DNA from: Ottowia massiliensis
GTDB lineage: Bacteria; Pseudomonadota; Gammaproteobacteria; Burkholderiales; Burkholderiaceae_C
NCBI RefSeq assembly: GCF_900240305.1
Contig: NZ_LT964854.1
Span: 992,001-1,056,000, forward strand
Length of the DNA stretch: 64,000 bases
Direction of reading: 5' to 3'
The notes below the pieces were generated by a model, which ran no database searches, was not told where the DNA came from, and was given only the letters and a program-made list of their open reading frames with translations. The position numbers were made by a program, and so were the translations under genes. This document shows, piece after piece, positions 1 to 8,322 of the stretch. Within the stretch, counting starts at the first letter, position 1. Each line of letters opens with the position of its first letter.

Positions 1-50
1 CGTTCGCCTACGCGGTGTTTGACGTGCCTGCGGCAACGCCCGCCCCCTGA
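1..50 (+). CDS. 3' end of an unidentified gene (partial)
   Basis: One frame stays open from the left edge to a TGA at 48-50 and reads FAYAVFDVPAATPAP-stop. It could be the tail of the gene before pgpA; in related genomes this is often thiL, but 15 residues are too few to identify it. The reading frame itself is not certain. Confidence 0.35.
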   Translation, partial: FAYAVFDVPAATPAP

Positions 51-137
51 AAAGACAAGCCAGGCTGCACTCACAAGATGAGCCAATCAGAGAGGTCATG
101 AACACCTGCCTGCGCAGTCTCTGCTGAACCCTTTAGC

Positions 138-156
138 TATGGTTTTTGATAGCAAG
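138..156. repeat. GCTAT...ATAGC intergenic palindrome
   Basis: GCTAT and ATAGC flank a T-rich loop just upstream of pgpA. I associate this kind of palindrome with intergenic DNA in Comamonadaceae. Its TTTTTGAT core resembles one end of the larger dispersed repeats in this window, so the two may be related. Confidence 0.4.
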
Positions 157-176
157 CCCCTTCATCCGCCCCTGCC

Positions 177-815
177 ATGACCGAGCCTGACCGCAACGCC
201 GAGCCGCCACAACGATTGGAACAACTGGATCGCCTGCGCGAGCTGGCGTGCAGGCGCGAAAGCGCACGCGAAGCAGGCAATGCCCCCCCGCCCGCCGCCC
301 GCCCCGGCTGGCGCTTTTTGCGGCATCCGGCACACTGCATCGCCCTGGGCTTTGGCTCCGGGCTGGCGCCCGTGGCAGCGGGCACGGCAGGCACGCTGTG
401 GGCCTGGGGCGTTTGGGCCTGGCTGATCGCGCCCTGGCTGTCAGCGCCCGCGCAAGGGGCGCTGGCAGCAGCGGCGCTGCCGCTGGGATGGTGGGCCTGC
501 GCGGTGACGGCGCGCAAGCTGGGCCAGCCTGATCCGCGCGCTATCGTGTGGGATGAAGTGGCCGCTTTCTGGCTGGTGCTCTGGCTCATTCCTGCGGCCT
601 GGGGCTGGGCTTCTCAAGCCGTGGCCTTCGCGCTGTTCCGCTTGTTTGACGCTGCCAAGCCCGGCCCCGTGCGCTGGGCCGATCAGCTCTTTCATGACCG
701 GGGCGGCTGGCTGGGCGCGCTGGGCATCATGCTGGATGACCTGGTGGCCGCTGCCTGCACCTTGCTGGCTGTGGCGCTGGCCGCGCGCGCAGGCTGGCTG
801 CCGTTGCACGTGTGA
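177..815 (+). CDS. pgpA: Phosphatidylglycerophosphatase A
   Basis: Inner-membrane lipid phosphatase that removes phosphate from phosphatidylglycerophosphate, the last step of phosphatidylglycerol synthesis. The 212-residue product has the family signature LGFGSGLAPVAAGTAGTLWA around residue 60, followed by VWDEVAAFW, the usual acidic motif. Several hydrophobic segments fit a multipass membrane protein. The first 45 residues are charged and variable. The ATG at 177 follows GCCCCTGCC with no strong Shine-Dalgarno sequence, so the start is less certain than the identity. It stands alone ahead of a copy of the dispersed repeat. Confidence 0.9.
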   Translation: MTEPDRNAEPPQRLEQLDRLRELACRRESAREAGNAPPPAARPGWRFLRHPAHCIALGFGSGLAPVAAGTAGTLWAWGVWAWLIAPWLSAPAQGALAAAALPLGWWACAVTARKLGQPDPRAIVWDEVAAFWLVLWLIPAAWGWASQAVAFALFRLFDAAKPGPVRWADQLFHDRGGWLGALGIMLDDLVAAACTLLAVALAARAGWLPLHV

Positions 816-847
816 GGCTGCGCGTGCAGCTTGGGGCTTTTGCCTTC

Positions 848-938
848 ATTTTGCTCCTCTATCCATAGCATAATGTCCTGGTAGATATTGCGCGACCGGT
901 TATTTAAGGCCCTTTGATTAGCTCCTTTTTTTGATGCC
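848..938 (-). repeat. Dispersed intergenic repeat, copy 1
   Basis: Carries the core TAGCATAATGTCCTGG, the ATTGCGCG segment and both GCTCCT ends. Read on the minus strand it matches the family consensus. It lies between two plus-strand genes (pgpA and the ferric-reductase gene), opposite to them. Confidence 0.85.
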
Positions 939-1084
939 AATGCAGCCTCTGCTGCGGATGCTCCGCCCAGTGGCGGCGCTGCGCCCGAGCTTTACCTGCG
1001 CTTGACGGGAAGCCGCGAGAATCCGCGCCTTTCCGGGCTTTGCCCAGGCGGCCTTCTGCGGCGGCCTTTCTCTTTTTTCCCGCC

Positions 1085-2500
1085 ATGAAAAACATCCGCA
1101 TCGCCCTTTGGGCCGTTTTGCTGGGCCTGACGGGCCTGTGGCTGCTGGCCGATACGCTGTGGCCGCAGCCGTTTCACTACTTCACCTTCCGCTCGGTGGC
1201 CGTGCAGTGGACGGGGGTGCTGGCCATTGGAGCGATGAGCGTCATCCTCGTGCTGGCCGCGCGCCCGGCCTGGGCCGAGCGCTGGCTGGACGGGCTGGAC
1301 AAGTCCTACCGCCTGCACAAATGGCTGGGCATTGCGGCGCTGGCCGCTTCGGTGGCGCACTGGTGGCTGGCGCTGGGCACCAAGTGGATGGTGGGCTGGG
1401 GCTGGCTGGTGCGCCCCGAGCGCGGGCCGCGCCCGAAGGTGACCGATCCGGTTCAGCTGTGGTTCAACAGCCAGAAAGGGCTGGCCGATACGCTGGGCGA
1501 ATGGGCCTTTTACGGCGGCGCGGCGCTCATCGTGCTGGCGCTCATCAAGCGCTTTCCCTACCGCTGGTTTGCCAAAACGCACACGCTGCTGGCGGTGGCG
1601 TATCTGGCGCTGGTGTATCACTCGGTGATTCGCACGCGCTTTGCCTACTGGGCGCAGCCGGTGGGCTGGGTGGAGGCGGCGCTGATGCTCGCTGGCAGCG
1701 TGGCAGCGCTGATGGTGCTGGCCGGCCGCGTGGGCGCAAAGCGCCGGGTGCAGGCCACGGTGCAGGCCGCCGACTGGCTGGCACCCATACAGACGCTGCG
1801 CATGCGGCTGGCCGTGCCGCCAGGCTGGGCGGGGCACGCACCGGGGCAGTTCGCCTTTGTTTCTTTCAGCCGCGCCGAAGGGGCGCACCCGTACACCATC
1901 GCCTCGGCGTGGGACGGGCAGCGGCGCGAAATCACCCTTCTCGTCAAGGCCCTGGGCGACTACACCAGCCGCCTGCACGAGTGGCTGCGCCCGGGGCAGC
2001 GCGCCACGCTGGAGGGGCCGTATGGCTGCTTCACGTTTGAAGACGGCGCGAGCGCGCAAATCTGGGTGGGCGCGGGCATCGGCATCACCCCTTTCATGGC
2101 GCGCATGGAACACCTGGCGCGGCTGCGTGATGCGAGTGATGCTGCGGGCAGTGCAGGCGATGCAGGCGATGCAGGCGATGCAGGCGATGCAGGCGATGCA
2201 GGCGATGCAAAAGGCGCGCAAAACATCCGCCTGTTCTATTGCGTGCAGCAGCCCGATGCCGCTTTCACCAGCGAGCTTCAGGCCCTGGCCGCCCGCGCGG
2301 GCGTGACGCTGCACGTCATCGCCAGCCAAAGCGAAGGCCGCCTGACCGCCCAGCGCCTGCGCGAGCGCGCGCCCGAATGGGCCACGGCCAGCGTGTGGTT
2401 CTGCGGCCCCACGGCCTTCGGCCAGGCGCTGCAACGTGAGCTGACGGCCGCCGGCCTGCCCGCCGGGCGCTTTCATCAAGAGCTGTTCGAGATGCGCTGA
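1085..2500 (+). CDS. Ferric-reductase-like membrane flavocytochrome
   Basis: Predicted membrane oxidoreductase of the ferric reductase / NADPH oxidase-like superfamily, moving electrons from NAD(P)H through FAD and heme across the inner membrane. The N-terminal half (about residues 1-225) has hydrophobic helices with His residues (YRLHKW, SVAHWW, TLLAVAYLALVYHS) suited to heme ligation. An FAD-binding barrel follows (HAPGQFAFVSF, HPYTIAS), then an NAD-binding domain (VGAGIGITPFMARM, WFCGPTAFG). I chose the ATG at 1085 because MKNIRIALWAVLL starts directly in the first helix; an in-frame start at 1040 would add an unlikely leader. Between GIGITPF and IRLFYC lies a six-unit Ala-Gly-Asp repeat. 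The physiological acceptor is unknown. Confidence 0.82.
   Translation: MKNIRIALWAVLLGLTGLWLLADTLWPQPFHYFTFRSVAVQWTGVLAIGAMSVILVLAARPAWAERWLDGLDKSYRLHKWLGIAALAASVAHWWLALGTKWMVGWGWLVRPERGPRPKVTDPVQLWFNSQKGLADTLGEWAFYGGAALIVLALIKRFPYRWFAKTHTLLAVAYLALVYHSVIRTRFAYWAQPVGWVEAALMLAGSVAALMVLAGRVGAKRRVQATVQAADWLAPIQTLRMRLAVPPGWAGHAPGQFAFVSFSRAEGAHPYTIASAWDGQRREITLLVKALGDYTSRLHEWLRPGQRATLEGPYGCFTFEDGASAQIWVGAGIGITPFMARMEHLARLRDASDAAGSAGDAGDAGDAGDAGDAGDAKGAQNIRLFYCVQQPDAAFTSELQALAARAGVTLHVIASQSEGRLTAQRLRERAPEWATASVWFCGPTAFGQALQRELTAAGLPAGRFHQELFEMR
2153..2206 (+). repeat. In-frame 9-bp tandem repeat (6 units)
   Basis: Six exact GCAGGCGAT units, encoding Ala-Gly-Asp, lie inside the NAD-binding domain of the ferric-reductase-like gene. 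Because the unit is 9 bp, gain or loss of copies would keep the frame. Confidence 0.95.
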
Positions 2501-2529
2501 AAAAACGGGCCGCTCCGTCCATCAGGCAA

Positions 2530-2621
2530 GATCAAAAACAGGAGCAAATTCAGGGGGCTTGAAATACCGCCTCGCGCAGCTTCCACTAGGACGTCATGCT
2601 ATGGATACAGGAGCTGAATAA
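2530..2621 (+). repeat. Dispersed intergenic repeat, copy 2
   Basis: Well preserved: ACAGGAGCAAATTCA at the left end, CTAGGACGTCATGCTA core, and ACAGGAGCTGAATAA at the right end. It lies between the convergent ferric-reductase and tgt genes. Confidence 0.9.
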
Positions 2622-2683
2622 CCGGCCAGCCGTGCCTATCCCGCCACGCCAGCGCGGCAGGTACGAGAGCGGGCATTGCAGGT

Positions 2684-2703
2684 GCCAGACGCTGAACAGG
2701 CTC

Positions 2704-2704
<1 letters not shown>
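2684..2704 (+). repeat. Short dispersed motif (GAACAGG family)
   Basis: GCCAGACGCTGAACAGGCTC matches the reverse complement of the motif at 22623-22651 almost base for base, and related motifs occur at 10635, 10774 and 27222. It overlaps the tgt stop codon. Confidence 0.6.
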
Positions 2705-3876
<1,172 letters not shown>

Positions 3877-3883
3877 GGCGGCT

Positions 3884-5233
3884 TTACGCGGCAGCAGGGG
3901 CGCCGGCCGGCGCGGCCAGGGGCTTGCGGGCGATGACGATGAAGCCCGGCAGGGCCTTGCCGCCTTCATTGCGCAGGCTTTCCAGGTGTTCAAACTGCAC
4001 TTCGTCAAACCCCGCCTCGCGGCACTGGCGCTCCACGGCGCTGGCCTTGTGCGCGTAGCGGTTGCTGCCTGGGCGCAGCACGAGATCGGCTTCGTCCTCG
4101 CTGGCGGCTTCGCAGGTGAAGATGAAATGCCCGCCCGCTTTGAGAATGCGCAAGGCGTTGGGAATGACGGGGGCCAGATCGCCCACGTAAACCAGCGCAT
4201 CCAGACAGGTGATGACTTCGTAGTGGTCGGCTGGCGTGTCGCGCAGCGCATCCAGAATGTTCACGTGGTGAAAGCGCGAATAAACGCCGTGGCGGGCGGC
4301 CTGTTCAATCATCTTCTCGGACAGGTCCACACCAATCAGGTGGCCGTGCAGGCGGCCCAGGTACACGCCCAGCAGGCCCGTGCCGCAGCCCAGGTCCAGC
4401 ACGTTGAAGCGCCGGTCGGGCCGCAGCGCCAGCAAGATTTGCGCCACGCGCTCGGGCGCGCGGTATTTCAGGCCGCCGACCAGGTGCCGGTCAAAGCGCT
4501 GCGCGTAGTCGTCAAACAAGCCTGTCACCGAAGCTTCGGGCTGCGTTGCCGGCGTCTGGCCGTGCGCCACGGCATGCCAGTAGCGCATCTGCTCATCATC
4601 GGGGTTGCGGATGATGAGCACATCAGCCAGGCGCTGGGCTTCGCTCTGGTCGCCCAGTTGCAAGGCGCAAGTCAGCAGGTTTCTCAGCGCGTTTTCGTTG
4701 CCGGGCTGAGCTTGCAGCACCCGGTTGTATTCGTCTTGCGCCTGCTTGTATTGCCGATCGCGGTACAGCATGCCAGCGTAATCCTGCCGAAGCGGGTGGT
4801 TTTGCGGGTCAAGCTGCAACGCCGTTCGTGCCCAGGTCAGGGCCTGCTGCCCGTCGCCAGCCACCTCAGCCACGTTGGCGGCGGAGTGCAGCACACGCGG
4901 CTCTTTCGGCGCCAGCGCCACGGCGTGGCGGGCGTGTTCCATGGCTTCGCTGAATTGCCCTTGGGCGGCCAGTTGCAGGGCCAGCTCGGTGACGGCCACG
5001 AACCAGCCCGGCTCCAGCGCCACGGCGCGGCGCGCGGCCTGCACGGCGCCCGCCAGATTGCCCGCCTGCTGCGCCAGGCGCACGCCCATCAAAGCCACCC
5101 GCACGTCCTTCGGATGCTGCGCCTGCGCCTCAGTGAGCGCCTGCGCAGCTGGCTGCAACAGCCCTTGCGCAATCCATTGGCCGATTTTCTGCAGGCGCTG
5201 GGTGAATGGGTCGTTTCGAATCTGGAGGCTCAT
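3884..5233 (-). CDS. TPR-repeat SAM-dependent methyltransferase
   Basis: A 449-residue cytoplasmic protein. Residues 1 to about 230 look like tetratricopeptide repeats (alternating Ala/Leu-rich helices such as ALQLDPQNHPLRQDYAGML). A class I methyltransferase domain follows, with motif I VLDLGCGTGLLGVYLG, the acidic motif GVDLSEKMIEQA, and FIFTCEA later. The substrate cannot be told; such fusions often act on a protein bound by the TPR part. The ATG at 5233 (MSLQIRND) is the first sensible start; further upstream the frame runs into the promoter of the divergent gene. It precedes tgt by 7 bp, suggesting co-expression but not a shared function. Confidence 0.85.
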   Translation of the reverse strand: MSLQIRNDPFTQRLQKIGQWIAQGLLQPAAQALTEAQAQHPKDVRVALMGVRLAQQAGNLAGAVQAARRAVALEPGWFVAVTELALQLAAQGQFSEAMEHARHAVALAPKEPRVLHSAANVAEVAGDGQQALTWARTALQLDPQNHPLRQDYAGMLYRDRQYKQAQDEYNRVLQAQPGNENALRNLLTCALQLGDQSEAQRLADVLIIRNPDDEQMRYWHAVAHGQTPATQPEASVTGLFDDYAQRFDRHLVGGLKYRAPERVAQILLALRPDRRFNVLDLGCGTGLLGVYLGRLHGHLIGVDLSEKMIEQAARHGVYSRFHHVNILDALRDTPADHYEVITCLDALVYVGDLAPVIPNALRILKAGGHFIFTCEAASEDEADLVLRPGSNRYAHKASAVERQCREAGFDEVQFEHLESLRNEGGKALPGFIVIARKPLAAPAGAPAAA

Positions 5234-5320
5234 GGCGCAACTCTGGAATGGGCAAAGCCGCGAATTATCCAGTGCCAGCCAGGGCGCTGCTAGCATTTCC
5301 GCTTCGCTTTCACCCCGCTC

Positions 5321-6973
5321 ATGAAAGGCCCGCTCATGCCCATGCGCTTGTTGCGTTTTCCCGCCCTTGCGGCCCTGGTCAGCCTGGCTGCCAGCCTGCC
5401 TGCCGCAGCTGCCGCGCCTGAAAGCGCGGCTTCGCGCATCACCCGCGTCACGGTCTATCCGGGCGCGGCCGTTGTGGAGCGCGCCGCGCCCGTGGCCGCT
5501 GGCGCACGCCGCGTGGTGTTTGAATGCCTGCCTGCCAAGCTGGATGAACAAAGCCTGACAGCCAGCGCCAGCGCGGCCGTGCGCGTGGGTGAAATCAGCG
5601 TGCAAACCTTGCCGCGCGAGCAGGCAGCGGCCTGCGCCAGCCCGCTACAGGAACGCATTCGCGAGTTGCAGGACAAGATCGCCGCCGCTGATGCGGAAAA
5701 AGAAGCGCTGGACTTGAGCGCCGAATACCTCAAAGCCGTCATCAAAGCCGTGCAGGCCGCGCCAGACGGCGGCGAGCGCGCCCCTGCCAACGCCAGCGCC
5801 ATCACCGCCACGGCGGAAGCCCTGCGCAAAAGCGGGCAGGACAACGCCCTGCGCGCCCTGCAACTGGATCGCCGCAAGGAAGACTTGCAGCGCCAGCTCA
5901 AGCCCCTGCTGGCCGAAAGCCGCCGTCTGGGCGGCAGCCGCGTGACCACCGTCACCGTGACCCTGGCCGCCGAAAAAGCGGGCGAGGCGCGCCTGAGCTA
6001 CCAGGTGCGCGGCCCCGGCTGGCAGCCGGGCTACCGCGCCGCGCTCGATCCCGCAGGCCCCGGCGTGAAGCTGGAACGCCTGGCCCTCGTGGCGCAAGAC
6101 ACCGGCGAAGACTGGCAAGACGTGGCCCTGACCCTTTCCACCGGCCAGCCCGGCCGCGCCACGCAGGCCGAACTGCCCCGCCCCTGGACGCTGGACATCA
6201 GCCAGCCCGAACTTGAGCGCGCCCGCAGCGCCAGCTTCAGCGGCCGCTCCTACTCTCTCGCAGTGGAGCCTGCCGTGATGTCCCAGGAAGCCAGCGCTGA
6301 AGAAGCCGGCAGCGCCCCCGAAATGCCCCGCTTTGAAGTGGAAACCACGGACCGCGCCTACGCCACCGAATTCAGGGCGCCGCAACGCATCACCGTGCCC
6401 GCCAGCGGCGAGCGCGTCACCCTCACGCTGGGCAGCGTCACTGTGCCGGCGCGGCTCATCACCCGCGCCGCTCCGGCGGTGGAAGAAGCCGCCTACCTCA
6501 TTGCCGAAATCACCCCGCCCGACGGCATATGGCCCGCCGGCCCCATGCAGCTCACGCGCGACGGCGCGCTGGTCGGCAGCGGACGGCTCGACTTTTCCCA
6601 GCCCGCGCCCATCGCCCTCTCATTCGGGCCTGACGAGCAAGTCAGCGTCAAGGCCGAAGCGGCGCAAGACAGGAGCGGCACCACCGGTTTCATGGGCAGC
6701 AAGGGCGAGCGCAAAACCCGCCGCGCCTTCAGCGTGCAAAACCGCCGCAAAACACCCATTGAGCTGCAAGTGATTGACGCCGCGCCCGTTTCCAAAAACG
6801 AGCGCATCACCGTGCAATCGGCCTACACGCCCAAGCCCGCTGACACTGCCTTTCTCAAACAGCCCGGCCTCATCCTCTGGCAGCAAAGCCTGGCCGCCGG
6901 CGCCACGGTCAGCTTCAGTGCCGAACACACCATCCAATGGCCCAAAGACGCGCAAATCGACGAAAGGCAATGA
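5321..6973 (+). CDS. MuiA-family DUF4139 secreted protein
   Basis: A 550-residue exported protein of the mucoidy inhibitor A (MuiA, DUF4139) family, whose biochemical role is poorly known. It starts with a signal peptide (MRLLRFPALAALVSLAASL, then AAA). An N-terminal beta domain holds VTVYPGAAVVERA, a motif I recognise from this family. A coiled coil follows (ELQDKIAAADAEKEALDLS, about residues 105-200). The C-terminal beta-rich DUF4139 region begins around LSYQVRGPGWQPGYRA and ends with NRRKTPIELQVID and HTIQWPKD. ATGs at 5321, 5336 and 5342 are all in frame; 5321 is used here, but 5342 gives the most compact signal peptide. Confidence 0.82.
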   Translation: MKGPLMPMRLLRFPALAALVSLAASLPAAAAAPESAASRITRVTVYPGAAVVERAAPVAAGARRVVFECLPAKLDEQSLTASASAAVRVGEISVQTLPREQAAACASPLQERIRELQDKIAAADAEKEALDLSAEYLKAVIKAVQAAPDGGERAPANASAITATAEALRKSGQDNALRALQLDRRKEDLQRQLKPLLAESRRLGGSRVTTVTVTLAAEKAGEARLSYQVRGPGWQPGYRAALDPAGPGVKLERLALVAQDTGEDWQDVALTLSTGQPGRATQAELPRPWTLDISQPELERARSASFSGRSYSLAVEPAVMSQEASAEEAGSAPEMPRFEVETTDRAYATEFRAPQRITVPASGERVTLTLGSVTVPARLITRAAPAVEEAAYLIAEITPPDGIWPAGPMQLTRDGALVGSGRLDFSQPAPIALSFGPDEQVSVKAEAAQDRSGTTGFMGSKGERKTRRAFSVQNRRKTPIELQVIDAAPVSKNERITVQSAYTPKPADTAFLKQPGLILWQQSLAAGATVSFSAEHTIQWPKDAQIDERQ

Positions 6974-6994
6974 ACGGCCCGGGTCATGGCAATC

Positions 6995-7087
6995 GTCAGC
7001 TCCTCTATTCATAGCATGACGTCCTAGTGGAGATTGCGCAGAGCGGCATTTATTGCCCCCTGTATCTGCTCCTGTTTTTGCTTCAGA
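6995..7087 (-). repeat. Dispersed intergenic repeat, copy 3
   Basis: TAGCATGACGTCCTAG core, ATTGCGCA segment and both GCTCCT ends. On the minus strand the central GGCAATAAATGCC can form a short hairpin. It lies between the convergent MuiA-family and queA genes. Confidence 0.9.
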
Positions 7088-7177
7088 TCAAGCCTTCGAG
7101 CGGCTGCTTCGGGCTGGGCGGCGCTCATGCCGGGGCCGTCGTCTTCCATGGGCGGGCGCAGGGCGCGGAGCCGCCCC

Positions 7178-8263
7178 TCACACCTGCCGCGCCAGCAGCA
7201 TGGCGTCGCCATAGCTGAAAAAGCGGTAGCGCTGCGCAATGGCGTGGCGGTACAGCGCCATCACGTGCGCGTGGCCTGCGAAGGCGCTCACCAGCATCAT
7301 GAGCGTGCTGCGCGGCAGGTGGAAATTGGTCAGGAGCATGTCCGCCACCTGAAAGCGAAAGCCCGGCGTGATGAAGATGCGCGTGTCGCCCCTTGCCTGC
7401 CCCGTGGCCGCCCATGCCTCCAGGCTGCGCACGCTGGTGGTGCCTGCCGCCACCACGCGGCCGCCGCGCGCGCGGCAGGCGGCAATGGCCTCTTGCGTGG
7501 CGGCGGGCACGTCGTAGCGCTCGGCGTGCATCTGGTGCTCGCTCAGGCGCTCGGTTTTCACCGGCTGGAAGGTGCCCGCGCCCACGTGCAGGGTGACGAA
7601 GGCGCGCTGCACGCCGCGCGCGGCCAGCGCCTGCAAAACGGCTTCGTCAAAGTGCAGCGAAGCCGTGGGCGCGGCCACCGCGCCGGGGCGCGCGGCAAAC
7701 ACCGTCTGATAGCGCGCCTCATCTTCCGCGCCATCGGCATGCGTGATGTAAGGCGGCAGCGGCACGTGTCCGTGCGCGGCCATCAGCGCGTAGGCGTCGC
7801 CCGAAAAGCGCAAGTGAAACAGCGCGCCGTCCGCCTGCGGCCAGCGCCCCAGCAGCTCGGCCTCGAAGCCGCCTTGCTCCGTGCCGCCAGCCATGCGCAG
7901 CCGCGCGCCCACGGGCGGCTTTTTGCTCGCGCGCATGTGCGCGGCCACGGTGCCGTCGGCCAGCACGCGCTCGACCAGTAGCTCCAGCTTGCCGCCGCTG
8001 GGCTTTTCGCCAAACAGGCGCGCCTTGACCACTTGCGTGTCGTTGAGCACCAGCAAGTCGCCCTCGCGCAGCAGGCCGGGCAAATCGGCAAAGCGCCGGT
8101 CAGCGGGCGCTGCGCCCGTGCCGTCCAGCAGGCGCGAAGCGCTGCGCGTGGCCGCCGGGTGCTGGGCAATCAGCTGCGGCGGCAGGTCAAAGTCGAAATC
8201 GCTGGTGGCGTAGGTGCGGGGGCAAGTCATGTCAGTCGGCGCTTGGCTGGCGGCTGTTGTCAT
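7178..8263 (-). CDS. queA: S-adenosylmethionine:tRNA ribosyltransferase-isomerase
   Basis: Transfers and isomerises the ribosyl group of SAM onto preQ1-tRNA, giving epoxyqueuosine. The product has the family start DFDFDLPPQLIAQHPA, the motif LLREGDLLVLNDTQVVKARL, and the C-terminal LTNFHLPRSTLMMLVSAFAG and RYRFFSYGDAML. The first ATG is at 8263 (361 residues). The in-frame ATG at 8230 (MTCPRTYATSDF) gives 350 residues, nearer to the usual length, and may be the true start; neither has a clear Shine-Dalgarno sequence. It is divergent from recG. Confidence 0.95.
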   Translation of the reverse strand: MTTAASQAPTDMTCPRTYATSDFDFDLPPQLIAQHPAATRSASRLLDGTGAAPADRRFADLPGLLREGDLLVLNDTQVVKARLFGEKPSGGKLELLVERVLADGTVAAHMRASKKPPVGARLRMAGGTEQGGFEAELLGRWPQADGALFHLRFSGDAYALMAAHGHVPLPPYITHADGAEDEARYQTVFAARPGAVAAPTASLHFDEAVLQALAARGVQRAFVTLHVGAGTFQPVKTERLSEHQMHAERYDVPAATQEAIAACRARGGRVVAAGTTSVRSLEAWAATGQARGDTRIFITPGFRFQVADMLLTNFHLPRSTLMMLVSAFAGHAHVMALYRHAIAQRYRFFSYGDAMLLARQV

Positions 8264-8322
8264 TCACGAAAGGCGGGGTTTGGATGCCATGGCGTCCAAA
8301 CCCCGAAGGGCAAAATTCTTCC

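Noticed and set aside
2596..2700. Short frames starting MLWI..EL at the repeat core (several copies)
   Set aside because: The ATG lies inside the dispersed repeat, the frame runs on differently in every copy, and nothing suggests translation; it is a by-product of the repeat sequence.
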